Positions 24,872-34,018 are shown, counted from the first letter of the stretch. The stretch is 64,000 nt of DNA from Halodurantibacterium flavum (GCF_042681825.1 NZ_JBHUGH010000003.1:1-64000); one strand, 5' to 3'. The notes: generated by a model from the sequence alone, not told the origin. Translations and numbers: made by a program.

Positions 24872-26442
24872 TGCGCGATTCCGGCGGACATGAGCTTCTT
24901 TCCTTCCGCATCATAGGCGTGCCAGTCCCCGCCGTCAGGGAAAAGTTCTGCATGGGGGCCGCCTTTGCCCACGAAATAGCTCGGCAGATCGGCGCGCCTT
25001 ACCTCGATTGCCGAACGCTGCGCCAGCATCAGAAGAAGCGCCCGCACCCGCGCCTCTTCCGTCAGGTAGCCGCGCGGGGCCAGATCGAGCAGCCTGAAGA
25101 ACACCTCACCATCCAGCCGCGCGACGAAGGGCAGCACGTCGCGGTCGAACCGGCCAAGCAGATCCACCCCGCGGGCGTCGATCAATGCGCCGATCGGGTC
25201 GACCACCGAAAGTGCTCCGGCGCCCTCTCCGCCATGATCCGGAAGCCCGATCTGGAACAGGGCCGAGCTGCGGGCAAAGATCACCTCGCGCGCCGGCTGG
25301 CGCTGGATGGACAAGGCGGCGGTCGCGGGCGAAAGGCGCCCCTCGCCCGCTTCATGCGCAGCGCCAAGTGCCGCCTGATCGAGAACCGGCGTGAGGCCGT
25401 CCCGCAAGAGGTGCAGGGCCACGCGCCCTTGCAACTGCGACAGCAGATTGCGCAGGACATCCCGCAGATCGGGGTCGGGCAGGTCATGATCGACGATCAG
25501 AAGGACCGGATCGTCGGACGCGGTTGCCGGTGCCCGGGCCTCGATGCTGCGCAGCACCGCACGCTCGTCCCAGCCGCGATGGGGCGGCAGCAGGGCCGAC
25601 CGCAAGCGCTGGCGCGCCTCTGCATCCGAAAGGCCCATCGAAGCCTCGATCGTCGTGCGCGCGACGGCGCCGGCGCCCCCGGGCTCGGCGGCCGCGCCGA
25701 TGGCAAAGGACGGGTCCTCCGATTGCGGCAGAAAGACGACCTGCACCGCCCCCTCGACCGGCGCCGCAAAGCTGAAGGCACCGCAATAGCCGTCACGGCC
25801 GGTAAAACGATAGCGACCTGAATAGGGCTGGAGATCCGCGCGGGGCAGGCTGCCGGGCAGCAGCATGACGGGGGCAAGCTGAACCTCATCCATGGCCAGC
25901 GCGACCGCAGCCTCGGTCGGGGCAGATCCGGGCAGATACCATCCCAGCACCACGCCCTGCCCCTGCGGCGCCACAAGGCAGCGGTCAACGCTCAGCGCAA
26001 GGTCCATCTTTTCGCCGGGCGGCTGCAGGCGCGCGCGCATCCGGCGGCGCATCATCTGCACGATCTTGCCCGAAGGCGTCGCGATGCCCCGCGCCGCGAT
26101 CAGCCGGAGGTAGGTAAAGAACACCTCGTCCACGCCGATATCGACCAGGCGTTCTTCATCCTCGAAGAGCTGGACGGCCGAGACCTCCCGGAAATCCGAG
26201 CCGAGCTTGACGAACATCGTCCCCGGCTCGTCCGTCACCTCTTCGGGGACGGGCAAGCGGAAGATGGCGACCCAGCCCAGAGGCTCTGACGTGCGCAGAT
26301 CCTGCCGGGCGTGGCGAATGACCGAGATGGGTTGAACCGCGCCGCCGTCCCCATGCAGCTCAAGTTCCAGATCGCGCTCATATCCCCATCCGGTGGCAAT
26401 GACGCGCTCATCTGCATCGAGAAAACAGAAATCAAGGTTCAA
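24868..26442 (-). CDS. Unrecognised protein of the glycan cluster (about 524 aa)
   Basis: I do not recognise the family. The open frame can begin at ATG 26559, but a TTG at 26442 is preceded at ideal distance by AAGGAGGA, and the residues before it do not look coded; I therefore take 26442. The N-terminal third looks beta-rich (LDFCFLDADERVIATGWGYERD), perhaps a carbohydrate-binding fold. The middle has an Arg-rich helix (KIVQMMRRRMRARL). The C-terminal third contains PVLLIVDHDLPDPDLRDVL, which recalls the Rossmann-type start of a GT-A domain without a clear metal-binding DXD. It is translationally coupled to the GT4 gene, so a role in the same glycan pathway is likely. Confidence 0.75.
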   Translation of the reverse strand: MNLDFCFLDADERVIATGWGYERDLELELHGDGGAVQPISVIRHARQDLRTSEPLGWVAIFRLPVPEEVTDEPGTMFVKLGSDFREVSAVQLFEDEERLVDIGVDEVFFTYLRLIAARGIATPSGKIVQMMRRRMRARLQPPGEKMDLALSVDRCLVAPQGQGVVLGWYLPGSAPTEAAVALAMDEVQLAPVMLLPGSLPRADLQPYSGRYRFTGRDGYCGAFSFAAPVEGAVQVVFLPQSEDPSFAIGAAAEPGGAGAVARTTIEASMGLSDAEARQRLRSALLPPHRGWDERAVLRSIEARAPATASDDPVLLIVDHDLPDPDLRDVLRNLLSQLQGRVALHLLRDGLTPVLDQAALGAAHEAGEGRLSPATAALSIQRQPAREVIFARSSALFQIGLPDHGGEGAGALSVVDPIGALIDARGVDLLGRFDRDVLPFVARLDGEVFFRLLDLAPRGYLTEEARVRALLLMLAQRSAIEVRRADLPSYFVGKGGPHAELFPDGGDWHAYDAEGKKLMSAGIAQ

Positions 26443-26559
26443 CTCGTCCTCCTTCTTCACATTGCGGGACGGCCCGGAAAACCGCCACAGGCAGTCTGAG
26501 GCATATAAGGATACAGGCGGATAGAGCCCGATGCTGCACTGCAATACAAGCCATTTCAA

Positions 26560-27004
26560 GCAGCGCGCCCGGCGCGGTGCATGGGCACTGCTCTGTATTG
26601 GCCGGAATCTGCCGGTACGCCGGCCCGGCGGCCGCTTCGAATCAATGGCAGGCGAATCAGAAGGTGCGTCAAAGGGTTACCCGGAGGCGGGACCGGAGCC
26701 ACCAGATCTTTCAGCATCACCACATAGACATGACGATCACGCGACATCCATTCAGGCAGAGTCGCTTTTTCCGGGAACTGTATCCACAGACCGACCATAT
26801 AATCAGCAAGCAACGCAAATTTATGCTCGGCGGCGGGAACAAAATAACAGACAGCAAGGAAACAGTTGCCTGATCTTCTGAATGTCGGTTATGCCATCGT
26901 TATCGGTTAGGGATCCAGGTCACCGCGTGATGGCGGGACCCAGTGAAATCCGACAACCGCCCTGTGCCAAGATTAAGTAACCGCGCAAACTTGCAAGCGA
27001 GCGT
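26560..27004. other. Long intergenic region with lower GC, possible gene relic
   Basis: This stretch separates the divergent parts of the glycan cluster and must contain promoters for both sides. Its base composition is less GC-rich than its surroundings, especially 26730-26900. On the minus strand an uninterrupted frame ending at 26556 reads EHKFALLADYMVGLWIQFPE and MSRDRHVYVVMLKDLVAP, which looks more like protein than chance, but no start with a ribosome binding site was found and codon third positions are not GC-biased. I treat it as a possible relic, not a gene. Confidence 0.4.
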
Positions 27005-27565
27005 ATGATGATGACCATTTACGATACTGCACTCCGGAACTTCGAAGCCGCCGCGGCGATCCTGACATCGCTTCAGGCAGGCCGGATCAACCTCGCAGAA
27101 GAGGCCGTTGATGCGCTTGTTGGCAAACCGAAACTTCTGCTGGCCGAAGGGTATAACGATATCGGCAAGAGCTTCGGCGTCTGCCTTCCGGGCGGCAAGA
27201 AGGCAGAGCTCATTCCACAGGAAGGCGAAACGGGCCTCGATCTGCGCGCCGGCAGCAGCATGACGTGGATGACGCTTGAAGGGGCCATTCCGGCCCAGTC
27301 CACGGCCACCCAGTGCTATCTGGAAATCGAGGCCGAGGGCGAAAGCTCCATCGTGGCTGACGTGTTCGTGCGGGAACTGACCCCGGGCGGCGCCGTCGAC
27401 GGGCCACTGAACGAATGGCGCATTCCAAGTGACGGCATGACGGTTTTCCGCCTCGCGATGCCCGAAAGCAGCGAGGGAACGACAAACCCGCGCCGCATCA
27501 TCGTTCATCTCCGCCAGCCGCCGCGCCGCATCATCCTGCGTCGTCTCGCTATGACGCTGTTCTGA
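27005..27565 (+). CDS. Unrecognised protein of the glycan cluster (186 aa)
   Basis: An open frame of about 186 residues with three tandem ATG codons at 27005-27013, none with a strong ribosome binding site. It starts with a helical segment (NFEAAAAILTSLQAGRINLAEEAVDAL), followed by a beta-rich body (TATQCYLEIEAEGESSIVADVFVREL) and an Arg-rich tail (RRIIVHLRQPPRRIILRRL). No signal peptide, membrane span or catalytic motif is evident. It is followed by a terminator and then by the 459-aa gene, which has a similar beta-sandwich look in its centre, so the two may act together. Confidence 0.7.
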   Translation: MMMTIYDTALRNFEAAAAILTSLQAGRINLAEEAVDALVGKPKLLLAEGYNDIGKSFGVCLPGGKKAELIPQEGETGLDLRAGSSMTWMTLEGAIPAQSTATQCYLEIEAEGESSIVADVFVRELTPGGAVDGPLNEWRIPSDGMTVFRLAMPESSEGTTNPRRIIVHLRQPPRRIILRRLAMTLF

Positions 27566-27586
27566 TACCAGGTGTCTTGCTTTTTG

Positions 27587-27615
27587 GGCGCCCTTCATCG
27601 CGAGGGCGCCTTTTG
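27587..27615 (+). terminator. Rho-independent terminator
   Basis: GGCGCCC at 27587-27593 pairs with GGGCGCC at 27604-27610, followed by TTTTGTT. It ends the 186-aa gene transcript and separates it from the two genes downstream. Confidence 0.75.
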
Positions 27616-27687
27616 TTATTCGGGCACGGGGTTTACAGTTCCCGCGTGACACGGTTTAGTCCCGACAAGCAGACGGGATAATCGTAG

Positions 27688-29067
27688 ATGATTGATGTCT
27701 ATCTGGTAACTCCGGATCTGGCCCCCTTGGCCGCTGACTTTTTGGGCGATCATATCAGGTTGGTTGAGATCGAGAGGAATGGCGCGGCCTTTGTCGTACC
27801 GCCCCCCCGCCCCGACTGGAATGCCCGTGCACTGATCACCGACCCGGATCAGGCCGACGCCGTCTCAGGTGCCGCGTCAGTCGCGGGCTTCGCCGGTATT
27901 CCTGTGCTCGCCGTGGCCGCAACCGAACCGCAGGCGCTCGCGCGGGCGCTGCTGACGCTCCTTTCCGATGCGCGGCGCGAGGCAGAGGAAGACGCCGCCG
28001 AAGCGAGGGCCGCAGCTGCCCTGCTCCGGAAGGAATCGCAGGCCCTCAACCGGCAGTTCAGATCGGTCGAGAATTTCCTCCATGCCCTTGGCAACCCGGA
28101 ATATTCCGTCGCGCTGTCCTGGCCGGCCGGTCCGAGCGTCATTGAGCTTGCAGAGGGCCAGACACTGACACAGAAGCTTCCGGTCAATGTGCTTGGGACA
28201 GCCGCCGCCGATCTCTGGCTTCCCGAAGGGCTTCTTACCCCGGATGCCCTCGAGATCCAGCTGTTGGACACAGCCGGAAACGCTTACGGGCTGTCTCCGC
28301 TGCTGCCGGCGGCTGGCGCAGGCGCGGGTTGGCTGCGTTTCGTGTTGCCGGAACCCGTGAACAGCCTGCCCGCAGATTGCAGCCTGCGCATGACCTGGGC
28401 CGGAGCGGATACGCTCGCCATCGGCCTTGGGTTGCCAGTTCCGGACGTGGCCTTCGCCGCCCACGCAGGCACCCTTGCGCAGCCGGCGACCCTGGCGCTC
28501 CGACTTTGGAAGTCGTTGCCCGGTGTGCGACTGCCGCCGGTCACGCCGCTTACGCCCTCGGGCCAGATGACCGGGCTTCAGGCCGGGGCGCTTATCCTTC
28601 CGTCGGCCCTGCCGGCCCCCGCGATCTTTTCGCAGCCGAGCAGCGCCACCGATTTCATGGCGGTCGAATTCTGGCACAAGGAGGACGCGGTATTCATCCA
28701 TCCGTCGGCCAGCGGGGCGGTCTGTGCAATCATTCGCGACATAGAGGTCGGCTCGGTCACACATCTTTCGGCACTTGTGAATGTGGGGCATGACAGATCG
28801 CCGGTGCTGAATTTCGCAATCGGCGCCGCGCCACAGGGTGCCGTCGACGCGGATGGCTACTGGCAGCGGCGTCTGGGCCCGTGGCTGACCGGCTTGCCGC
28901 CCCGGGCCTGGGGCGAGGCGCATTGCATCCCGGTCGAGCCGGTCGAAGGACGGATGGATATTCTCCTCGCGGTTACGCTCGCCGGGGGTGGCCCCAATGA
29001 CATGAGCTGGGGCATGTTCCGCGGCTTCCGCATCGGCCAGCAACTGCCCGAGGATCTGCCGCTATGA
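27688..29067 (+). CDS. Unrecognised protein coupled to a glycosyltransferase (459 aa)
   Basis: A 459-residue protein with no family I can name. Residues 1-85 look like a small alpha/beta domain (MIDVYLVTPDLAPLAADFLG), residues 90-135 a coiled coil (EEDAAEARAAAALLRKESQA), and the rest is beta-rich with repeated hydrophobic strands and a C-terminal FRGFRIGQQLPEDLPL. No signal peptide. The stop overlaps the start of the 871-aa glycosyltransferase gene (ATGA), which suggests a fixed stoichiometry and a shared task such as glycan chain assembly or scaffold function. Confidence 0.75.
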   Translation: MIDVYLVTPDLAPLAADFLGDHIRLVEIERNGAAFVVPPPRPDWNARALITDPDQADAVSGAASVAGFAGIPVLAVAATEPQALARALLTLLSDARREAEEDAAEARAAAALLRKESQALNRQFRSVENFLHALGNPEYSVALSWPAGPSVIELAEGQTLTQKLPVNVLGTAAADLWLPEGLLTPDALEIQLLDTAGNAYGLSPLLPAAGAGAGWLRFVLPEPVNSLPADCSLRMTWAGADTLAIGLGLPVPDVAFAAHAGTLAQPATLALRLWKSLPGVRLPPVTPLTPSGQMTGLQAGALILPSALPAPAIFSQPSSATDFMAVEFWHKEDAVFIHPSASGAVCAIIRDIEVGSVTHLSALVNVGHDRSPVLNFAIGAAPQGAVDADGYWQRRLGPWLTGLPPRAWGEAHCIPVEPVEGRMDILLAVTLAGGGPNDMSWGMFRGFRIGQQLPEDLPL

Positions 29068-31679
29068 CCGGCACAAGCCCGCGTGTGTCTGTCGTCATAC
29101 CGGCGCATGGCCATCCGACGCTTCTCGACGATGCCATCTCGTCGGTCATCGCCCAGGATGGCGCTGATATCATCGGGCGGCTGATCGTGGTCAACGATGG
29201 CTGCCGTTATCGGCAGACGCGAACCGGTCTCGCTGCCTGGCAGGCACGGCTGGGCCAAAGGCTCCTGGTGCTCCATCTGGACAATCAGGGGCTCAGCGCG
29301 GCACGAAACAGCGGAATCGACGCCGCGCTCGCGGTCGACCCGGATCATGAGGCCATCTTTCTGCTGGACGCGGACAATGTCCTGGCCGATGGTGCGGCGC
29401 AGCTGTTCGGGCGGCTGCTGGACGCGAACCCCGACGCCGACTGGTTCTACCCGGATTTCGACTTTTTCGGCCAGGACGGTTATTATATCACCGATCATCA
29501 ACCCAGCCTCCTGTTTCACGCACGCCTGAACATCAGCGAGGCCGGCAGCCTGATCCGCAGGCGCGTGTTCGAGGCCGGCCTGCGTTTCGATACCACCATG
29601 CGGCGTGGTTATGAGGATTGGGATTTCTGGCTCGGGGCGGCGCGAGAGGGTTTTCGCGGCCATCCTGCTGCGCAACCCATGCTGCACTACCGCAAGCGCC
29701 CGGCGAGCATGCTGGCCAACTCCCACGATGAAGATACCGAGCTTCGCCGCTTCATAGAGCAGAAGCACCGGTGGCTCTTCAACGTTCCGACCCTCCTTGC
29801 CGAGGAGGCACGCAGCTTTCCCCGCTATGTCCTGTTTGACGGCGAAGAGAATATCACTCTTTGCACGGATCCCGCGCATCAGGAACCCGTCACGCTTGAG
29901 GCCTTGGAAAAGAAGCTCTGGGCGCATCTTTGCGACCCTTTCACACACCACGCCCCGTCGTACCTGATCGTGATGCGCGACGGTCTGCGCGCGTCCCTGG
30001 ACAAGGCGGGGCTGTTGCGCAACGTCCTGTGGCTGTTCGAGCGTCGTCTTGCACGGGCCGGGGAAACCCTGCCGGGCTATGACCTTCTCTATCTCGATCA
30101 GAGCCCGGAGGGACACCAGATCGACACCGCCATCAAGGTACCCGATCGGCCCGCCGATGCCGCGGCGATCCCCCTGTCGGTGCTGGCGAGGATATTGCGC
30201 GAACGCAATACCGGCTGGATCCGGCAGATCGATCACATTCCCGAACCGCATGGCGCGAGTGCCTGGTCGCTCAGGCTGGACGGTGTCGTCCCGCCCGATG
30301 CCGACATCGTTGCCGGCGCGACCGAGATCCTGCGGGATACTCTGTTGCGGCTTGTGCGCAGCCCCTACCGGCCCGCCCTTGCCCATTCCTGGCAATGGCG
30401 GGATCAGGGCGGCGCCGTTTCCCGGGCCGAGGCGGTGGACATTGCCCGACAGGTCGCGGGTAGTGGCGTCGTTTTTCCGCTGCTGAAGAACCGCGATACG
30501 CGCGACATCGGATTTGTACTGCCGATCTTTGACTTTGGCGGCGTCGAAAAGGTGGCCGCCAGCATGGCCCGGGTCTTCCGCGACAAGGGCTATCGGTGCC
30601 ACCTTTTCGTCACCGGCAACCGCCCGATCCGCAGCGATGACTGGGCATTGGCCGCATTTTCATCGATCAACTGGTTCCCGGATGCGAGCACGACGGACTG
30701 GTCAGGCCCCGAATTCATGGGAACTGCCGAGCCGAGTTGGGGGAACCCCACGGAACGCGCCGATCTCATGGGGCTGCTTTCCGGAATGGATGTCGTCATC
30801 AACGCACATTCCGCCGCCCTGCACAAGATCGCGGGGCGACTGCGCAAGCGAGGTGTCATCATGGTCGGCCATGAACATGTCGTGGAACGCAGCACCTATG
30901 GTCGGGCCTACGGGCCGCCCGTCCTGGCGCTGGCCTATGAACATAGCTACGACCTTTTCCTGACCTGTTCGCAGGCGCTGCGGCTCTGGCTTCAAACCCG
31001 GGGAATGCCGCGCGAAAAGATCCTGCCGGTAATCAATGCGCCCGGCTATCCGATGGATGGTCGGGAACGCGACGGAGTTCTGGCGGCGCGCGCTGCGCGG
31101 TCTCCTTCCGAACCGCTGCGGGTGCTGTATCTCGGCCGTCTCGACCCGCAGAAAGGGGTTCAGCGGCTTGCAGCGATCTATGAAACCCTGCACCGCCACG
31201 ACCCCAGAATGGAGCTTCGCGTCGTCGGCCAGACCGTCGTGCAGGCGCGCGCGCAACAGGTCGCCTTTCCCCCCGGGACACGCCTTGACCCCGCGGTGCG
31301 CGGGCCGGGTGCGCTGACCCGCATTCTGGCGGAAGCCGATATCATGATCCTTCCTTCGCACTACGAAGGACTGCCTCTTTCCGTGCTGGAGGCACAGCGC
31401 TGCGGTGTCACGGTGATTGCCGCAGACGCCGGCGCCATGGATGAGGCGATCGAGGACGGGCAGACGGGATTCATCGTGCCGCAGGATGGATGTGTCGAGG
31501 CAGCCGTCGCGCGGGTGCTGGAACTCGACCGCGACCGCGCCTTGCTGGCGCGCATCGGACGCGCCGCAGCGGCCCGTGTGCGGGAATGGTCTGAGACGAC
31601 GTCGCCTCTGCTCGATTGGGTGGAAGCCACGCTGGAAAGCCGCGCGGCCAAAGCGACCCCGCGTCACAAGGCCGGGTGA
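29064..31679 (+). CDS. Two-domain glycosyltransferase (GT2-GT4 fusion)
   Basis: An 871-residue protein joining two glycosyltransferase folds. Residues 8-240 form a GT-A (family 2) domain: VSVVIPAHGHPTLLDDAISS, NQGLSAARNSG, the metal site LLDADN near residue 103 and the acceptor ED in RGYEDWDFWLG. From about 480 a GT-B (family 4) domain follows: IFDFGGVEKVAASMARVF, VLYLGRLDPQKGVQRL and the ESxP-like HYEGLPLSVLEAQRCG. The linker (240-470) is not recognised. Such fusions make repeating or alternating sugar linkages in capsules, exopolysaccharides or O-antigen. Start ATG 29064 is coupled to the preceding gene. Confidence 0.9.
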   Translation: MTGTSPRVSVVIPAHGHPTLLDDAISSVIAQDGADIIGRLIVVNDGCRYRQTRTGLAAWQARLGQRLLVLHLDNQGLSAARNSGIDAALAVDPDHEAIFLLDADNVLADGAAQLFGRLLDANPDADWFYPDFDFFGQDGYYITDHQPSLLFHARLNISEAGSLIRRRVFEAGLRFDTTMRRGYEDWDFWLGAAREGFRGHPAAQPMLHYRKRPASMLANSHDEDTELRRFIEQKHRWLFNVPTLLAEEARSFPRYVLFDGEENITLCTDPAHQEPVTLEALEKKLWAHLCDPFTHHAPSYLIVMRDGLRASLDKAGLLRNVLWLFERRLARAGETLPGYDLLYLDQSPEGHQIDTAIKVPDRPADAAAIPLSVLARILRERNTGWIRQIDHIPEPHGASAWSLRLDGVVPPDADIVAGATEILRDTLLRLVRSPYRPALAHSWQWRDQGGAVSRAEAVDIARQVAGSGVVFPLLKNRDTRDIGFVLPIFDFGGVEKVAASMARVFRDKGYRCHLFVTGNRPIRSDDWALAAFSSINWFPDASTTDWSGPEFMGTAEPSWGNPTERADLMGLLSGMDVVINAHSAALHKIAGRLRKRGVIMVGHEHVVERSTYGRAYGPPVLALAYEHSYDLFLTCSQALRLWLQTRGMPREKILPVINAPGYPMDGRERDGVLAARAARSPSEPLRVLYLGRLDPQKGVQRLAAIYETLHRHDPRMELRVVGQTVVQARAQQVAFPPGTRLDPAVRGPGALTRILAEADIMILPSHYEGLPLSVLEAQRCGVTVIAADAGAMDEAIEDGQTGFIVPQDGCVEAAVARVLELDRDRALLARIGRAAAARVREWSETTSPLLDWVEATLESRAAKATPRHKAG

Positions 31680-31683
31680 CGCG

Positions 31684-31706
31684 ACGTTACGTTTACGTCA
31701 ACGTCA
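31684..31706. promoter_or_regulatory. Inverted-repeat operator upstream of MerR/beta-oxidation operon
   Basis: ACGTTACGTTTACGTCAACG and the following TCA contain a near-palindromic core GTTTACGTCAAC with additional ACGT half-sites on each side. It lies about 65 bases upstream of the MerR start. MerR regulators of branched-chain and fatty-acid degradation (LiuR type) are known to bind TTACGT/ACGTAA-like palindromes, so this is a good candidate for autoregulation and control of the operon. Confidence 0.6.
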
Positions 31707-31769
31707 CACTGCCTTGTAAGGTCTTTCCCACAGGCACACCTCGGACAAGGGGCGTGCCGGAGGGGGGCC

Positions 31770-32168
31770 ATGCAGGACGATCAGATGACGATCCGGGAAA
31801 TGTGCGATGCGTTCGGCGTCACGCCGCGCACCCTGCGTTTCTATGAGGCGAAGGAGCTTCTGGCGCCGGTCCGCATGGGCCAGCACCGCATCTATTCCCG
31901 GCGCGACCGGGCGCGGCTCAAGCTCATCCTGCGGGGCAAGCGGTTCGGCTTCAGCCTGGAGGAGATCCGTCAGCTTTTGGACCTCTATGATCGCGACCGC
32001 ACCCAGATCACCCAGTTCACACGCACCTGCGAACTGGCGCGCGCGCGCCTGTCGCAGATGGAACGACAGCGCGAGGAACTGGACGAAGCCATCGCCGAAC
32101 TGCGTGAACAACTCGAATGGGGTGAAACCGTCATCGGCCAGATGACGACACGCCCCGCCGCCGAATGA
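31770..32168 (+). CDS. MerR family regulator of the beta-oxidation operon
   Basis: A 132-residue MerR protein: winged HTH at residues 6-72 (IREMCDAFGVTPRTLRFYE, then RLKLILRGKRFGFSLEEI) and a C-terminal coiled coil (LSQMERQREELDEAIAELRE). No metal-binding cysteines. It is the first gene of a unit that continues into acyl-CoA dehydrogenase 19 bases later, so it most likely senses an acyl-CoA and controls its own operon through the inverted repeats just upstream. It resembles the MerR at 23149 throughout the DNA-binding domain. Confidence 0.92.
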   Translation: MQDDQMTIREMCDAFGVTPRTLRFYEAKELLAPVRMGQHRIYSRRDRARLKLILRGKRFGFSLEEIRQLLDLYDRDRTQITQFTRTCELARARLSQMERQREELDEAIAELREQLEWGETVIGQMTTRPAAE

Positions 32169-32187
32169 CCTGAGGGAGAGAATACGA

Positions 32188-33963
32188 ATGCCCAGCTACA
32201 CGCCACCCACCCGCGACATGCAGTTCATCCTGCATGAGGTCATGAAGGCCGCCGAAAGCGGCGTGCCGGGGTATGAGGAAATGGACAGCGACTTTACCGC
32301 CGCCGTCCTGGAAGAGGCCGGCAAGGTGTCGTCCGAGGTTCTCGCGCCGCTGAACGCGGTCGGGGACGCCCAGGGCTGCCGGCTGGAAAACGGGGTCGTG
32401 CGCACACCCGAAGGTTTCGACCGCGCCTTTGCGGCGATGAAAGAGGGCGGCTGGACCGCGCTCGATTGCGACCCGGACTATGGCGGACAGGGGCTGCCCT
32501 ATCTTCTGAACTCGGCGGTGGGCGAGATGTTCGTGTCCGCCAACATGGCCTTCAACATGTATCAGGGCCTGACGCACGGCGCCTATTCCGCCATCCACAC
32601 CCATGGTACGGCCGAGCAAAAGGCCACCTATCTGCCGAAGCTGGTCAGCTGCGACTGGACCGGCACCATGAACCTGACGGAACCCCATTGCGGCACCGAC
32701 CTTGGCCTGATGCGGACCAAGGCGGAGCCGCAGGATGACGGCAGCTATCTGATCACCGGACAAAAGATCTTCATCTCGGCCGGCGAACATGATCTGGCCG
32801 AAAACATCATCCATCTGGTGCTCGCCAAGGCCCCCGGCGGCGGTGAGGGCACGCGGGGCGTCAGCCTTTTCATCGTACCCAAATTCCTCGTGAAGGCCGA
32901 TGGCAGCCTCGGTGACCGCAACGCCGTCACCTGCGGCAAGATCGAGGAAAAGATGGGCATCCACGGCAATGCCACCTGCGTCATGAACTATGACGGCGCA
33001 AAGGGGTGGCTGCTGGGCGATCTCCACAAGGGGATGCGCGCGATGTTCACGATGATGAACGAGGCCCGCCTGGGCGTCGGTCTGCAGGGTTACGCACAGG
33101 CAGCCGTGGCCTATGAAAACGCGCTCGCCTATGCCAAGGAGCGCCTGCAGGGGCGCGCGGTGACGGGCGCGGAAAACCCCGACGGACCCGCCGATCCGCT
33201 GATCGTCCATCCCGATATCCGCCGCAACCTGATGGACCAGAAAAGCTTTGTGGAGGCCGCACGCGCCTTCACCTTCTGGGGAGCGCATCTGATCGACCGC
33301 AGCCACCGCATGAACGACGCCGAGGCCGAGGGGCTGGTCAGCCTGCTTACCCCTGTGATCAAGGGGTTCCTGACCGACAAGGGGTTCGAGATGGCCGTGG
33401 CGGCCCAGCAGGTCTATGGCGGGCATGGCTATATCGAAGAATGGGGCATGTCGCAATTTGCCCGCGATGCCCGGATCGCCATGATCTATGAGGGGGCGAA
33501 CGGCATTCAGGCCCTCGACCTCGTGGGGCGCAAGCTGGCGCAGGACGGCGGCAAGCACGTCATGGGTTTCTTTGAACTGATCAAGGCCTTCACGCGGGAA
33601 AATGCCGGCAAGCCGGGCCTGGAGGGCTTTATCGAGCCGCTCAAAAGCGCGTCCAAGGACCTTCAGGCCGCCGCGATGTACTTCATGGAAAACGGCATGA
33701 AGAACCCGAACCACGCGCTGGCGGGGTCCTATGACTTCATGCACCTTTTTGGCCATGTCTGTCTCGGGCTGATGTGGGCGCGCATGGCCAAGGCCGCGCA
33801 GGAAGCGCTGGACGCAGGACAGGGCGACGCCGATTTCTACCGCACCAAGATCGCGACCGGTCGCTACTACATGGCGCGCCACCTGCCCGCGACGGCGATG
33901 CACCTTGCCCGCATCCAGAGCGGTGCCGACCCGGTGATGGCGCTGGCGGCGGCCGAGTTCTGA
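32188..33963 (+). CDS. Acyl-CoA dehydrogenase (FadE/DmdC-like, long form)
   Basis: A 591-residue FAD-dependent acyl-CoA dehydrogenase with the extra C-terminal domain of the long bacterial form. Motifs: CDPDYGGQGLPYLL, the FAD-site GTMNLTEPHCGTDLG, and the catalytic glutamate region IAMIYEGANGIQALDLVGRK. It introduces the 2,3 double bond of an acyl-CoA, passing electrons to ETF. The same family includes DmdC, the methylmercaptopropionyl-CoA dehydrogenase of marine Rhodobacterales; the thiolase and FadB-like neighbours favour general fatty-acid beta-oxidation. GAGGGAG precedes the ATG. Confidence 0.9.
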   Translation: MPSYTPPTRDMQFILHEVMKAAESGVPGYEEMDSDFTAAVLEEAGKVSSEVLAPLNAVGDAQGCRLENGVVRTPEGFDRAFAAMKEGGWTALDCDPDYGGQGLPYLLNSAVGEMFVSANMAFNMYQGLTHGAYSAIHTHGTAEQKATYLPKLVSCDWTGTMNLTEPHCGTDLGLMRTKAEPQDDGSYLITGQKIFISAGEHDLAENIIHLVLAKAPGGGEGTRGVSLFIVPKFLVKADGSLGDRNAVTCGKIEEKMGIHGNATCVMNYDGAKGWLLGDLHKGMRAMFTMMNEARLGVGLQGYAQAAVAYENALAYAKERLQGRAVTGAENPDGPADPLIVHPDIRRNLMDQKSFVEAARAFTFWGAHLIDRSHRMNDAEAEGLVSLLTPVIKGFLTDKGFEMAVAAQQVYGGHGYIEEWGMSQFARDARIAMIYEGANGIQALDLVGRKLAQDGGKHVMGFFELIKAFTRENAGKPGLEGFIEPLKSASKDLQAAAMYFMENGMKNPNHALAGSYDFMHLFGHVCLGLMWARMAKAAQEALDAGQGDADFYRTKIATGRYYMARHLPATAMHLARIQSGADPVMALAAAEF

Positions 33964-34018
33964 TGCCACGACTGGTGCCGGCCCAGCCGGGCCGGTGCCA
34001 AGCAGAGGAGGGCGCAGA

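Noticed and set aside
28857..30602. 581-residue frame antisense to the double glycosyltransferase
   Set aside because: The composition is typical of a shadow frame and there is no ribosome binding site; the sense strand has clear glycosyltransferase motifs.
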